37,430 bases of DNA, taken from positions 1 to 37,430 of IMG/VR virus record IMGVR_UViG_3300017613_000256. One strand, given 5' to 3'. Both the position numbers and the translations under genes were made by a program. The stretch is from a virus. Below, piece after piece: positions 30,712-37,102 of this stretch (positions are counted from its first letter, which is position 1; each line of letters starts with the position of its first letter). Under the pieces are notes generated by a model. That model ran no database searches. It was not told the DNA's origin and saw only the letters and a list, made by a program, of their open reading frames with translations.

Positions 30712-31092
30712 TCATTCCACTCCTCTGAAATCCTCCAAGAATTTTATCTTTGATGGATGCCTTAATCTCCTGATTGCTCCACCTGTTTTGCAAAACTCTA
30801 TCTGCCTGACCCTTTCCCTTGTAATTCCCATGATCTCACCAACCTGCTCCAATGTCATTTCTCCATGCCTGACAACATCAAGTGTGCATGAATTGTCTTT
30901 CAGGCTCTCAATCTTATCCAGCAACTCATCATCATTGTAAGTGTTGAGAAATTTCTCAATCAGTTTATTGACAGGCATCAGATAATGCCTTGGCATAAAT
31001 ATCCAAATCATGTGATGCTTGCAACTGATCCAAGGGCATGGTCTTAAAACAGTCTGGCACTCACTATGTTTCTTGGGCTTTCTCTTTCTCAT
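30712..31092 (-). CDS. Sigma factor region 4-like HTH protein
   Basis: 126 residues from MRKRKPKKH. RPCPWISCKHH near 19-29 is a Cys-containing motif like the 'RPCPW.SC.YHL' element that precedes sigma-like HTH domains in phage and bacterial proteins. The second half has the sigma70 region 4 helix-turn-helix: TLEQVGEIMGITRERVRQIE followed by a basic AIRRLRHPSK. No region 2 is present, so it is not a full sigma factor; it is more likely a promoter -35-binding activator or anti-sigma-like regulator, perhaps of late genes. It is the last gene of the leftward operon and overlaps the mini membrane gene upstream by 29 bases. Confidence 0.75.
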   Translation of the reverse strand: MRKRKPKKHSECQTVLRPCPWISCKHHMIWIFMPRHYLMPVNKLIEKFLNTYNDDELLDKIESLKDNSCTLDVVRHGEMTLEQVGEIMGITRERVRQIEFCKTGGAIRRLRHPSKIKFLEDFRGVE

Positions 31093-31207
31093 TGGTTTTA
31101 ATGTTCTCAAGGTCTGGCATCCAATCACCAGACCAGAGTTTCATTGCCAAAATTATTGTCACAACAATTGTTGGAAGCAACAGCATAAAAGCAATTAAAT
31201 ATTTCAT
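31064..31207 (-). CDS. Single-span mini membrane protein (47 residues)
   Basis: MKYLIAFMLLLPTIVVTIIL opens the protein as one hydrophobic helix of about 22 residues; a short charged tail (LENIKTNEKEKAQET) follows. The ATG overlaps the stop of the upstream gene as ATGA. With the next gene it makes a tandem pair of tiny membrane proteins. Roles such as superinfection exclusion, lysis control or anchoring are possible, but nothing specific is seen. Confidence 0.6.
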   Translation of the reverse strand: MKYLIAFMLLLPTIVVTIILAMKLWSGDWMPDLENIKTNEKEKAQET

Positions 31208-31410
31208 TCTTTCCCCAAGTTTTTTATCAAAAAATCCATTTCACATGCAACAAGCAATGCCTGAATGGTCACATCTTTTTTCTGTAAATCCATTTTGTGA
31301 TTTTCCTGTCTTATAAATCCAACTGTCACAGCAGAGATGTTCAGCAGGAACACCACCCACAAAACAAACAGGACAACAAAATCAATTATATCCCTGACCT
31401 TGGTTTTCAT
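31204..31410 (-). CDS. Single-span membrane protein (68 residues)
   Basis: The start at 31410 is fixed by an ATGA overlap with the methyltransferase stop. After KTKVRD a helix of about 25 hydrophobic residues (IDFVVLFVLWVVFLLNISA) is followed by a charged soluble tail (RQENHKMDLQKKDVT) and a second amphipathic helix. The size and coupling to the next mini membrane gene suggest that they act together. Spanin-like proteins have similar size, but no lipobox or matching partner is evident. Confidence 0.6.
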   Translation of the reverse strand: MKTKVRDIIDFVVLFVLWVVFLLNISAVTVGFIRQENHKMDLQKKDVTIQALLVACEMDFLIKNLGKE

Positions 31411-32234
31411 TTTCTTTTCCATAGGGTTGGCTTGTTGTTCCAAGCATTTGTCTTGATCCTCATATAGTTATTATCCAGCAACACCTGATGAAATCGTTTT
31501 GTCATTTGTTTCTGGTGATAGGTTGAAACCCAACCAGCCTGATCAAAGAGTCTGTTTTTGTACCTATACCACTCAAAGTGCCCAACAGAATATGTGTTGA
31601 AAGAGTTTGCAATATAGAAATATGTTGGGTTCAGGCTGTTGATAATATCCTGCAAGTGATCAGTTGCAAATTGTATGTGCTCAAAATATTCAGAAGCAAA
31701 CACCAGATCAATGTCTTGCCTGATATGAGAAATGTCAGGAACAAGTTTGAAGTCAAACTGTGCACTCATTACAGCACAGAAAATATATTGCTTTGTGCCC
31801 TCAAGGTTTGTGGCAAACACCTTTGCCTTGTTAAAGATCTGCTTGAGGGTTGCTGTTGTATATCCAAGACCACAACCCAAATCCAAGATGCTCTTTGTGT
31901 CCATAAGGAGATCATAAATTCTTGCATTTTCATTCAGGGATTTTGGGTGGATGAGTGTTCTTAAATATCCTCTGCTGAACAGCACCCAACACACCCACAA
32001 GTCTGTGAAATAATATTCATCATCATAGATGGAATAGTCAGGGTTGTTCTGCTCAATCGAATCATACCACCTGACTTCCAGATCCACTTGATATTTTGAC
32101 ACACTCTTTTTGTCATAGTGAGCCCTTGCATCCTTGATCAACTGCCTTGCCTTATCAATGTCAATTGGATTGATTTCACTATATAACAACAGGAACTCCT
32201 CAAGTTGCTCACTTGGTCTTTTATTGCAGATCAT
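31407..32234 (-). CDS. Class I SAM-dependent methyltransferase
   Basis: 275 residues. KSILDLGCGLGYTTATLKQI near 116-135 is the SAM-binding motif I; VFATNLEG near 140 is the motif II strand; DLVFASEYFEHI near 176 and LNPTYFYIANSF near 202 are later motifs. The N-terminal 100 residues are helical and unfamiliar. No DPPY or PC motif is seen, which argues against a standard DNA N6- or C5-methyltransferase, so a sugar or small-molecule acceptor is more likely. It is coupled (ATGA) to the glycosyltransferase gene upstream, so it may methylate the sugar that enzyme adds. Confidence 0.75.
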   Translation of the reverse strand: MICNKRPSEQLEEFLLLYSEINPIDIDKARQLIKDARAHYDKKSVSKYQVDLEVRWYDSIEQNNPDYSIYDDEYYFTDLWVCWVLFSRGYLRTLIHPKSLNENARIYDLLMDTKSILDLGCGLGYTTATLKQIFNKAKVFATNLEGTKQYIFCAVMSAQFDFKLVPDISHIRQDIDLVFASEYFEHIQFATDHLQDIINSLNPTYFYIANSFNTYSVGHFEWYRYKNRLFDQAGWVSTYHQKQMTKRFHQVLLDNNYMRIKTNAWNNKPTLWKRK

Positions 32235-33109
32235 ATCACCTCCACCAGCTTCATCCCATAGTTGTTCACACCCTTTGGAATGACCAGATCCTTTTTTTTG
32301 ATTGGCTTGTTTCTTGCAAAGGGCTTATAATTGACATGATGATGCCACCTGCCAAACTTCCAAACCACCCTTGAAACATCTGGATGCATATCAAGCAGGA
32401 TCTGTGACTTTTTAAGTGTGCCCTCCTTGTCATAAAATTCTTGAGTGTTCCCTCCTTTCATTGTCTGTGTGGTTGCTTTCTCCTGAACGAAAGCATTGAA
32501 TTGAATTGTGCACCAGCCATCTTTCAACACCCTCAAAGAGAGATCTGTGTCCTCATTATATCTCCCTCTCCACCTGTAAGGAATATCATTCCTGATCAGC
32601 AAGCAGGAATAAATCCTTGTGTTGAAAATGAATGGTGGGATCTTGGTTTTTGCGATTGCAAAGAAATCATAATTGAGCCCTGTGATTGCCACATTCTCAT
32701 ATCTGTTTGTGAAGTCCTCTGCAATCTTGAAGATTGTTCCTGATGTAACCCTGTAATGATAATTTTTATTGAGTCTGCTGAAAGCAAAGATATTATCATC
32801 CAGCACCCAATGCCATTCAACACCCAACTCAATTGAATGATCCCAACAAAAGTTCCTTGCCGGACCCGGACCTGTGCTGTGATCCTCATCAATCTTTGTC
32901 ACAACATTATAATCTTTTTTATATCTCTCTGGCAGAATCAGGATCTTAATTGCACAACCTGCTGGATCAATCACATCTGCATATTTGTCATATTCCTGCT
33001 TTTCAACCACAAGATAATAAGGCACTTGCATTTTCTCAAATGCATTGCTTGTCAGTCTGGTTTCCCACCTCCCCTTTGAAACAATATAAACAGGGCTTTC
33101 AGGGTTCAT
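32231..33109 (-). CDS. TET-associated glycosyltransferase-like protein (TAGT family)
   Basis: 292 residues from MNPESPVYIVSKGRW; an AAGGAATACATTG site supports this ATG rather than the TTG just before it. The pattern VYIVSKGRWETRLTSNAFEKM, then GPGPARNFCWDHSIE, WHWVLDDNIFAFSRLN, YNEDTDLSLRVLKDGWCTIQFNAF (in pieces), TMKGGNTQEFY and WKFGRWHHHV matches the GT-A-type family described next to TET/JBP dioxygenases in phages (also in GREB1). DDN and NED are the likely nucleotide-sugar/metal and catalytic acids. Those enzymes are predicted to glycosylate hydroxymethylated bases in phage DNA. No TET or C5-methyltransferase lies in this window, so the substrate is inferred. Confidence 0.7.
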   Translation of the reverse strand: MNPESPVYIVSKGRWETRLTSNAFEKMQVPYYLVVEKQEYDKYADVIDPAGCAIKILILPERYKKDYNVVTKIDEDHSTGPGPARNFCWDHSIELGVEWHWVLDDNIFAFSRLNKNYHYRVTSGTIFKIAEDFTNRYENVAITGLNYDFFAIAKTKIPPFIFNTRIYSCLLIRNDIPYRWRGRYNEDTDLSLRVLKDGWCTIQFNAFVQEKATTQTMKGGNTQEFYDKEGTLKKSQILLDMHPDVSRVVWKFGRWHHHVNYKPFARNKPIKKKDLVIPKGVNNYGMKLVEVI

Positions 33110-33353
33110 CAATGTATTCCTTGTCAGTCCTATATCTAAACTTCATCTCTGGAAACCAAAGGCTCACCTGCCTTGGTGCAATCCTCTGGTTGATCAGTTC
33201 TGCAAAGGCATCCATGTCCTCTTTGTTCCTGAAATGCACAATAATCCTCCTGTCTGATGTGAGATCTTCTTGGTCAAACTCTGGCATGCCCTCCCACTCA
33301 TCTGACCACCATTCCTTGTTTTCAAACAGAGGGATCTGCTTCTTTTCTGTCAT
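33099..33353 (-). CDS. Small protein often found with phage DNA-modification genes, unknown function
   Basis: 84 residues. It opens MTEKKQIPLFENKEWWSDEW followed by GMPEFDQEDL, then an alpha/beta segment RRIIVHFRNKEDMDAFAELINQ and a final PRQVSLWFPEMKFRYR. Proteins of this pattern ('WW..EW.GMPEF' and 'WFPE') recur in environmental phages, here beside the glycosyltransferase. The strand-helix part with FRNKEDMDAFAEL resembles a ferredoxin-like half. It overlaps neighbours on both sides (11 and 32 bases). Function not established. Confidence 0.6.
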   Translation of the reverse strand: MTEKKQIPLFENKEWWSDEWEGMPEFDQEDLTSDRRIIVHFRNKEDMDAFAELINQRIAPRQVSLWFPEMKFRYRTDKEYIDEP

Positions 33354-33939
33354 GCTCTTTATCCTCTATCAACTTTAAATCATCTTTTAAGATTATATCT
33401 TTCCCAACACCCTCAATCCTGATTGGCTCTGGTATAAACCCATCATATTTCCCATCATTATTAAACTCAATTAACCCTGCCATGTGTCCACTCATTGACA
33501 TATTTTGTCTTTTACATGATGCATAATACCTTGCAAAATCCTTTCTAAACCACTTCTCATCCTCCTCCAATAATTCACAGAGCTTTATCCAGCCACCATA
33601 ATATGTTTGGATAACTGCAACTGTGATTGGATCATCAAACAGGATTGAATTATAAACACCAACTTTTTTAATTGCCCTCACAACCTCATTAGCTTGAAGC
33701 TCTGCAACATCTTCAAGTTTCCCTGCACCACCTGTCATTGCTTCAATCCATTCAACAACCTTTGGGAAAAATTTGGCTGTCATAATCAACTTATTTGCAC
33801 CAGATTCAATCTCCTCAATTGAATAATCCTTGAGCCCATTCCAATATATCTCCAACAAAAACTCTGGCAATTCCTTGTCAAAATATCCAGCCAACCCTTG
33901 AATACAAATGCCAAACCTTTCCTCTTTATCTTCTTTCAT
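33322..33939 (-). CDS. Helicase-loader-type replication protein (DUF6475-like)
   Basis: 205 residues, mainly helical. EFLLEIYWNGLKDYSIEEIES is followed by MTAKFFPKVVEWIEAMTGG, a pattern of phage proteins that load the replicative helicase. EVVRAIKKVGVYNSILFDDPITVAVIQTYYGGW (in pieces) and WFRKDFARYYASCKRQ follow. The acidic C-terminus (LKDDLKLIEDKEHDRK) is variable. It sits directly downstream of the initiator-like gene, with a 4-base overlap and a GAGGAGAAAA site, giving the usual initiator-loader order of lambda O/P-like modules. Confidence 0.65.
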   Translation of the reverse strand: MKEDKEERFGICIQGLAGYFDKELPEFLLEIYWNGLKDYSIEEIESGANKLIMTAKFFPKVVEWIEAMTGGAGKLEDVAELQANEVVRAIKKVGVYNSILFDDPITVAVIQTYYGGWIKLCELLEEDEKWFRKDFARYYASCKRQNMSMSGHMAGLIEFNNDGKYDGFIPEPIRIEGVGKDIILKDDLKLIEDKEHDRKEADPSV

Positions 33940-34775
33940 TTTTCTCCTCTTTTCTTTTTTTCTAACCAGCTTTGTGTTGCTATTATGCCTTTCATGTGTT
34001 TATCAGACACTCTTTTTGGCTTATATTCTTTTTCAGTTTTTTTCATTTTCAGAAACAGTTGGTCAAATTGCTTTCTTAATTTTGTGGTTGATAAAATATT
34101 GTTCTGCCAAAACTCATCCTCTTGACACCACTTAATGACTTTCTCAATCTCTAATGGATCTCTGTTGTCAATCCTGATCATCAAGTCAACCACCTTTGAC
34201 CATAAATCAAAATTTGGCTTTTTGTGTTTTGGGTTTCTTTTTAAGATTAATTCAAAAAGTAATTTTGATAATTGATGAGGGAGAGAGTCAACTATATCTT
34301 TATCTTTTTCTTTATCTGTATTTACATCTGTATCTGTATCTGTATCTGTATGTGTTAACTTGGTTAACTCAAGTTTACTATTGTTTACATCATGTTTACA
34401 AGGTTGCTTTTCCTGCTTTCTTCTATCCCTCATATATTCTCTCATATATTTTCTGCGATCCTCTTGAGATGCCATATCTCTATACTTTTGATAATTTACT
34501 ATTTGCCATCCCCAAGGTCTTGATTCTTCAATTCTGACAATTCTTTTTCCATCCTCCCCTGCTGTCCTTGTGTAAGGATCTTCACTCTCTAATGCTTCAA
34601 TTCCCTTTTTAAGAATTTTTAATGGGATGCTTGTTCTTGCAGATAGGGCTTGAGGGGTTATGTCAACAAATCCCTCTTGATCTGCCAGCACTATCATTTG
34701 TTGAAATGTCACAATTGCCTCCCATTGCCCATATAAACTCCCATCATACATCAATTCAAATATTTTCCCATACAT
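33936..34775 (-). CDS. Replication initiator-like protein
   Basis: 279 residues. The N-terminal 95 residues have a winged-helix pattern (GKIFELMYDGSLYGQWEAIV; ITPQALSARTSIPLKILKKG; GWQIVNYQKYRD), as in phage replisome organisers. A basic stretch (RRKYMREYMRDRRKQ) leads to a low-complexity linker with TDTDTDTD, coded by a six-base tandem repeat. The C-terminal domain, LWSKVVDLMIRIDNRDPLEI and STTKLRKQFDQLFLKM, is the helical tail shared by O-type initiators. It probably opens an origin and recruits the loader next door. GGAGGAGTTGAG precedes the ATG. Lambda O carries its origin inside the gene; iterons were not identified here. Confidence 0.7.
   Translation of the reverse strand: MYGKIFELMYDGSLYGQWEAIVTFQQMIVLADQEGFVDITPQALSARTSIPLKILKKGIEALESEDPYTRTAGEDGKRIVRIEESRPWGWQIVNYQKYRDMASQEDRRKYMREYMRDRRKQEKQPCKHDVNNSKLELTKLTHTDTDTDTDVNTDKEKDKDIVDSLPHQLSKLLFELILKRNPKHKKPNFDLWSKVVDLMIRIDNRDPLEIEKVIKWCQEDEFWQNNILSTTKLRKQFDQLFLKMKKTEKEYKPKRVSDKHMKGIIATQSWLEKKKRGEK
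34325..34348 (-). repeat. Six-base tandem repeat coding the Thr-Asp linker
   Basis: Four consecutive copies of YATCTG on the plus strand (CATCTG then three TATCTG), coding Thr-Asp repeats in the linker of the initiator. The unit is six bases, so copy-number change preserves the frame. Confidence 0.7.
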
Positions 34776-34776
34776 C

Positions 34777-35247
34777 TCAACTCCTCCAAGGACAATGCAG
34801 GTTGTTGCAAGCCATGTGAAATTTCATTGCTGATTGCTCAAGCTCTTTCCTGTATTTTCGCACCCTCCTCCTCAAACTCAAAAGCCAATCAGCATAACCA
34901 AATGCATCAAAAAAAAATGGCTCATCTGGTGAGCCAAATCTGTCCACTCTGAACTCTGTTAATGTTCCATTTATCCAGACAATATACACAGGCACTCCAT
35001 TTGCTTCAAACCACTTATATGTCTGGATCTGTGTGGTTGTCAGTTGATCACTCTTATGACTCCACTTCAACTCTGTGGCACAGACAATTGGTGTTTTCAT
35101 ATATTGGTCATTCTTAAATGTTTCACACCAGAGCCTGTCAACATCTGTCATTGTCAGATCATAATATTTATCATCAAGGTTGGTCAGGTCATAGTGCCAT
35201 TGAGAATAAATCTCATGAACCTTGCTCTCTGGATATTTACCAGCCAC
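34777..35247 (-). CDS. PD-(D/E)XK nuclease-like protein
   Basis: 156 residues, GTG start at 35247 with an excellent AAAGGAGGTTACCTT site. TPIVCATELKWSHKSDQLTT near 52-71 has the E-x-K half of the nuclease core on a strand, and TQIQTYKWFEANGVPVYIVWI follows as the helix and next strand with Gln, as in VRR_NUC-like and resolvase-like enzymes. An Asp upstream (TMTDVDRLWCETF) may be the metal ligand. The C-terminal part is basic (RRRVRKYRKELEQS). It may cut branched or foreign DNA. It lies between the regulator and the initiator gene. Confidence 0.65.
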   Translation of the reverse strand: MAGKYPESKVHEIYSQWHYDLTNLDDKYYDLTMTDVDRLWCETFKNDQYMKTPIVCATELKWSHKSDQLTTTQIQTYKWFEANGVPVYIVWINGTLTEFRVDRFGSPDEPFFFDAFGYADWLLSLRRRVRKYRKELEQSAMKFHMACNNLHCPWRS

Positions 35248-35262
35248 AAGGTAACCTCCTTT

Positions 35263-35454
35263 CTATTTGATGAGATCCCTTGGCTCAATATCCAGAGCCT
35301 TGCCAATCTTCACAGCACCTTTCAATGATTTGACTTTGAGCAAATGATGTAACAACTGTCTGCTCATCCCTGTTTTTTTAGCAAGCCAAACTTGGGTCTG
35401 ACCCATCCTTGAAAGCTCTCTCATAATTTTTTCTGTATTCAGCTTTAATTCCAT
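35263..35454 (-). CDS. Small HTH regulator (Cro/CI-type), leaderless
   Basis: 63 residues: LNTEKIMRELSRMGQTQVWL, then AKKTGMSRQLLHHLLKVKSL as the helix-turn-helix, with the recognition helix SRQLLHHLL. It contains only the DNA-binding domain. The promoter -10 ends 7 bases before the ATG and no ribosome site is present, so the mRNA probably starts at or next to the AUG, as for lambda cI from PRM. It heads the leftward replication operon and likely binds the two 22-base operators between the divergent promoters, controlling both. Cro-like rather than a full repressor, since there is no dimerisation or cleavage domain. Confidence 0.85.
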   Translation of the reverse strand: MELKLNTEKIMRELSRMGQTQVWLAKKTGMSRQLLHHLLKVKSLKGAVKIGKALDIEPRDLIK

Positions 35455-35460
35455 TTTTGC

Positions 35461-35489
35461 ATATTAAACCACATCAAACATCAAGTCAA
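35461..35489 (-). promoter_or_regulatory. Leftward promoter of the regulator operon
   Basis: On the minus strand TTGACT (35484-35489), a 17-base spacer and TAATAT (35461-35466). This is close to the sigma70 consensus. The predicted transcription start coincides with the ATG at 35454. Confidence 0.8.
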
Positions 35490-35504
35490 GAGCTTTTTTG
35501 ACAA
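35483..35504. promoter_or_regulatory. Operator 1, imperfect 22-base palindrome
   Basis: AAGTCAA - 8 bases - TTGACAA; a perfect TTGTCAA-N8-TTGACAA would be the ideal form. It covers the -35 of the leftward promoter. The centre is exactly 44 bases from operator 2. Confidence 0.7.
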
Positions 35505-35526
35505 ACCACCCCTTATCTGCAAAATA

Positions 35527-35548
35527 TTGTAAAAATAGAGCTTGACAA
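35527..35548. promoter_or_regulatory. Operator 2, imperfect 22-base palindrome
   Basis: TTGTAAA - 8 bases - TTGACAA, six of seven half-site positions symmetric. It covers the -35 of the rightward promoter. Together with operator 1 it makes a two-site switch for the adjacent HTH protein. Confidence 0.7.
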
Positions 35549-35571
35549 ACCCACACAAACTCCTGTAATAT
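35542..35571 (+). promoter_or_regulatory. Rightward promoter of the recombination operon
   Basis: TTGACA (35542-35547), 18-base spacer, TAATAT (35566-35571). The ATG at 35597 follows after GAAAGGAGGTGAGGAAAA. Confidence 0.85.
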
Positions 35572-35596
35572 AACAGCAGAAAGGAGGTGAGGAAAA

Positions 35597-35800
35597 ATGA
35601 AAAGATGCCCACTTATAATTGCATCATTAATGACAAGGGAGGAACTGCCCACATATCAAACAGAATCAAGTGAAGCAGTTTGCAGACAGGGTGATTGCCA
35701 ATGGTGGCTGGAAAGAGTGGGAGAGTTTGCACAAGAGAGTGGTTGTGCCATTGAAAGGTTGTCCTTTCTGGTAAACACAGGAGCATCAGGAATAATTTAA
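35597..35800 (+). CDS. Cys mini-protein, CP..C..CQWW..C type (copy 1)
   Basis: 67 residues with a strong ribosome site. MKRCPLIIASLM opens, then VCRQGDCQWWLERVGEF and SGCAIERLSFLV. The four Cys (CP, C-x4-C-QWW, CAI) could bind zinc or an Fe-S cluster. The next gene encodes a shorter relative with the same CP - C-x4-C-QWW - C-I order. First gene of the rightward operon under the switch, so probably early. Family function is unknown. Confidence 0.7.
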   Translation: MKRCPLIIASLMTREELPTYQTESSEAVCRQGDCQWWLERVGEFAQESGCAIERLSFLVNTGASGII

Positions 35801-35830
35801 GGTAAAGAGAGGTAAAGAGAGGTAAAGAAA
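35801..35830 (+). repeat. Three tandem 10-base repeats carrying Shine-Dalgarno-like sequence
   Basis: GGTAAAGAGA, GGTAAAGAGA, GGTAAAGAAA fill the gap exactly between the stop of one Cys mini-protein gene and the ATG of the next. Each unit offers an AGGTAA/GAGAGG-type ribosome site, so copy number could tune translation. Confidence 0.8.
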
Positions 35831-36019
35831 ATGATATGTCCAATATTAAGTGAGCCAGATGTTCTGATGGATTGCCTAAAAAATGAGTGCCAATGGTGGA
35901 CACAGGGCAATTGCATTGTCTTTGATTTCAATAGTTCACTCAAGGATCTTAATGCAGAGGTTTATAAGGGTTTCAAGAGTCTTGTTGATCACTCATATCA
36001 CAGGAGGTATGCAACATGA
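35831..36019 (+). CDS. Cys mini-protein, CP..C..CQWW..C type (copy 2)
   Basis: 62 residues: MICPILSEPDVLMDCLKNEC, then QWWTQGNCIVFDFNSS and LNAEVYKGFKSLVDH. It shares CP, C-x4-C-QWW and C-I with the preceding gene, so the pair arose by duplication or belongs to one family. The next gene starts within its stop (ATGA). Ligands for one metal or Fe-S site are conserved; the role is unknown. Confidence 0.7.
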   Translation: MICPILSEPDVLMDCLKNECQWWTQGNCIVFDFNSSLKDLNAEVYKGFKSLVDHSYHRRYAT

Positions 36020-36309
36020 CAACCTTTTCAGGAGAGATCACTTTCTCCATAGAGCTTGAGTTTAAGATCAGATATATGCTTTTTCCTGCTGAACCAATGA
36101 CTCATGACTATCCCGGATCACCAGAGGAGATTGACATTGTTGGCATGGCAGTCAATGGCAATGAGATCCCTGATGATCTCTTTGAGTTTATCATGAAAGA
36201 CCATGATGATGAAATCAAGGAAACCTGTGCTGATCATGCCAATGCATATATGGATGAACATGAGGTCACAAGGCACAGCAAACCACTTCACTTAAAAAGG
36301 AGAAAATGA
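36016..36309 (+). CDS. Unknown 97-residue protein
   Basis: Coupled start (ATGA) with AGGAGGTATGCAAC as site. N-terminal strands (TFSGEITFSIELEFKIRYML) lead to an acidic centre (YPGSPEEIDIVGMAVNGNEIP; DDLFEFIMKDHDDEIKE) and a basic C-terminus (HLKRRK). It precedes the ERF gene and could be a recombination accessory. No family recognised. Confidence 0.6.
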   Translation: MTTFSGEITFSIELEFKIRYMLFPAEPMTHDYPGSPEEIDIVGMAVNGNEIPDDLFEFIMKDHDDEIKETCADHANAYMDEHEVTRHSKPLHLKRRK

Positions 36310-36310
36310 A

Positions 36311-37102
36311 ATGGCAGAAAATGAGAAACAAACAGATCAGGCAGAGGTTGAAGATCTTGACAAGTTTGAAAGCAGAGGGAGTGAGGTTGTTCCACATGAA
36401 ACACCAGCAACCCCTGCACAGACAATTGCACTTGCCATCTCTCAAGGTGCAGACCTTGACAAGCTGGAAAGGCTCTTGGATCTTCAAATTAAACATGAAC
36501 AGAATGAAGCAAAGAAAGCATATCACCTTGCCATGTCAAGATTCAAACTTAACCCACCAGAGATTGACAAGGATAGAAAAGTTCAATATTCAACAGACAA
36601 GGGCACAGTCAAATATGACCATGCATCTCTTGCCAATGTGACTGAAAAGATCATCAAAGCCTTGGGTGGGCAAGAGCTTTCTCATGGCTGGAAAACAGAA
36701 CAGGGTGAGGGTGGATTGGTCACAGTTGAATGTGTGATCACCCACAGTCAAGGGCATAGTGAATCCAACAAACTGTCTGCCCAACCAGATCTTTCTGGAT
36801 CTAAAAATGCGATCCAAGCACTTGGGTCAACCATAACCTACCTTGAAAGATACACCCTGCTGGCTCTCACAGGTCTTGCAACCCATGATCAGGATGATGA
36901 TGGCAGAGCATCAGAACAGGATTTTATCAATGAGAAACAACTCTCAACCATCACAGATATGATAAACAACCTCAATGCTGATGAGGAGAAGTTCTGTGAG
37001 GTGATGGGTGCTGATTCCCTTGCCAAGATTCCATCAAGAGATTTTAACAAAGCCATGAAAGCCCTGAAAGATAAAGAAAGGGCACTCAAGGAGAAATCAT
37101 GA
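36311..37102 (+). CDS. ERF-type single-strand annealing protein
   Basis: 263 residues. The ERF core runs from about 60 to 190: LLDLQIKHEQNEAKKAYHLA, FKLNPPEIDKDRKVQYSTDK, YDHASLANVTEKIIKAL, GLVTVECVITHSQGHSES, KNAIQALGSTITYLERYTLL and the ALTGLATHDQDDDG motif near 186-199. The N-terminus is acidic and probably disordered; the C-terminal 60 residues are helical. It would anneal complementary single strands in phage recombination. It is coupled by an ATGA overlap to a YqaJ-like exonuclease, forming a Red-like pair. Confidence 0.88.
   Translation: MAENEKQTDQAEVEDLDKFESRGSEVVPHETPATPAQTIALAISQGADLDKLERLLDLQIKHEQNEAKKAYHLAMSRFKLNPPEIDKDRKVQYSTDKGTVKYDHASLANVTEKIIKALGGQELSHGWKTEQGEGGLVTVECVITHSQGHSESNKLSAQPDLSGSKNAIQALGSTITYLERYTLLALTGLATHDQDDDGRASEQDFINEKQLSTITDMINNLNADEEKFCEVMGADSLAKIPSRDFNKAMKALKDKERALKEKS

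Noticed and set aside
31407-32234. DNA C5- or N6-methyltransferase that would explain the CpG loss
   Set aside because: The protein lacks the PCQ/ENV and DPPY motifs of DNA methyltransferases; a sugar or small-molecule methyltransferase fits better.
33110-33112. TTG start for the glycosyltransferase
   Set aside because: The ATG immediately after it is in frame and better placed relative to AAGGA.
34325-34348. CRISPR-like or phase-variable repeat
   Set aside because: Only a six-base unit in tandem with no spacers; unit length keeps the reading frame, so no on/off switching is expected.
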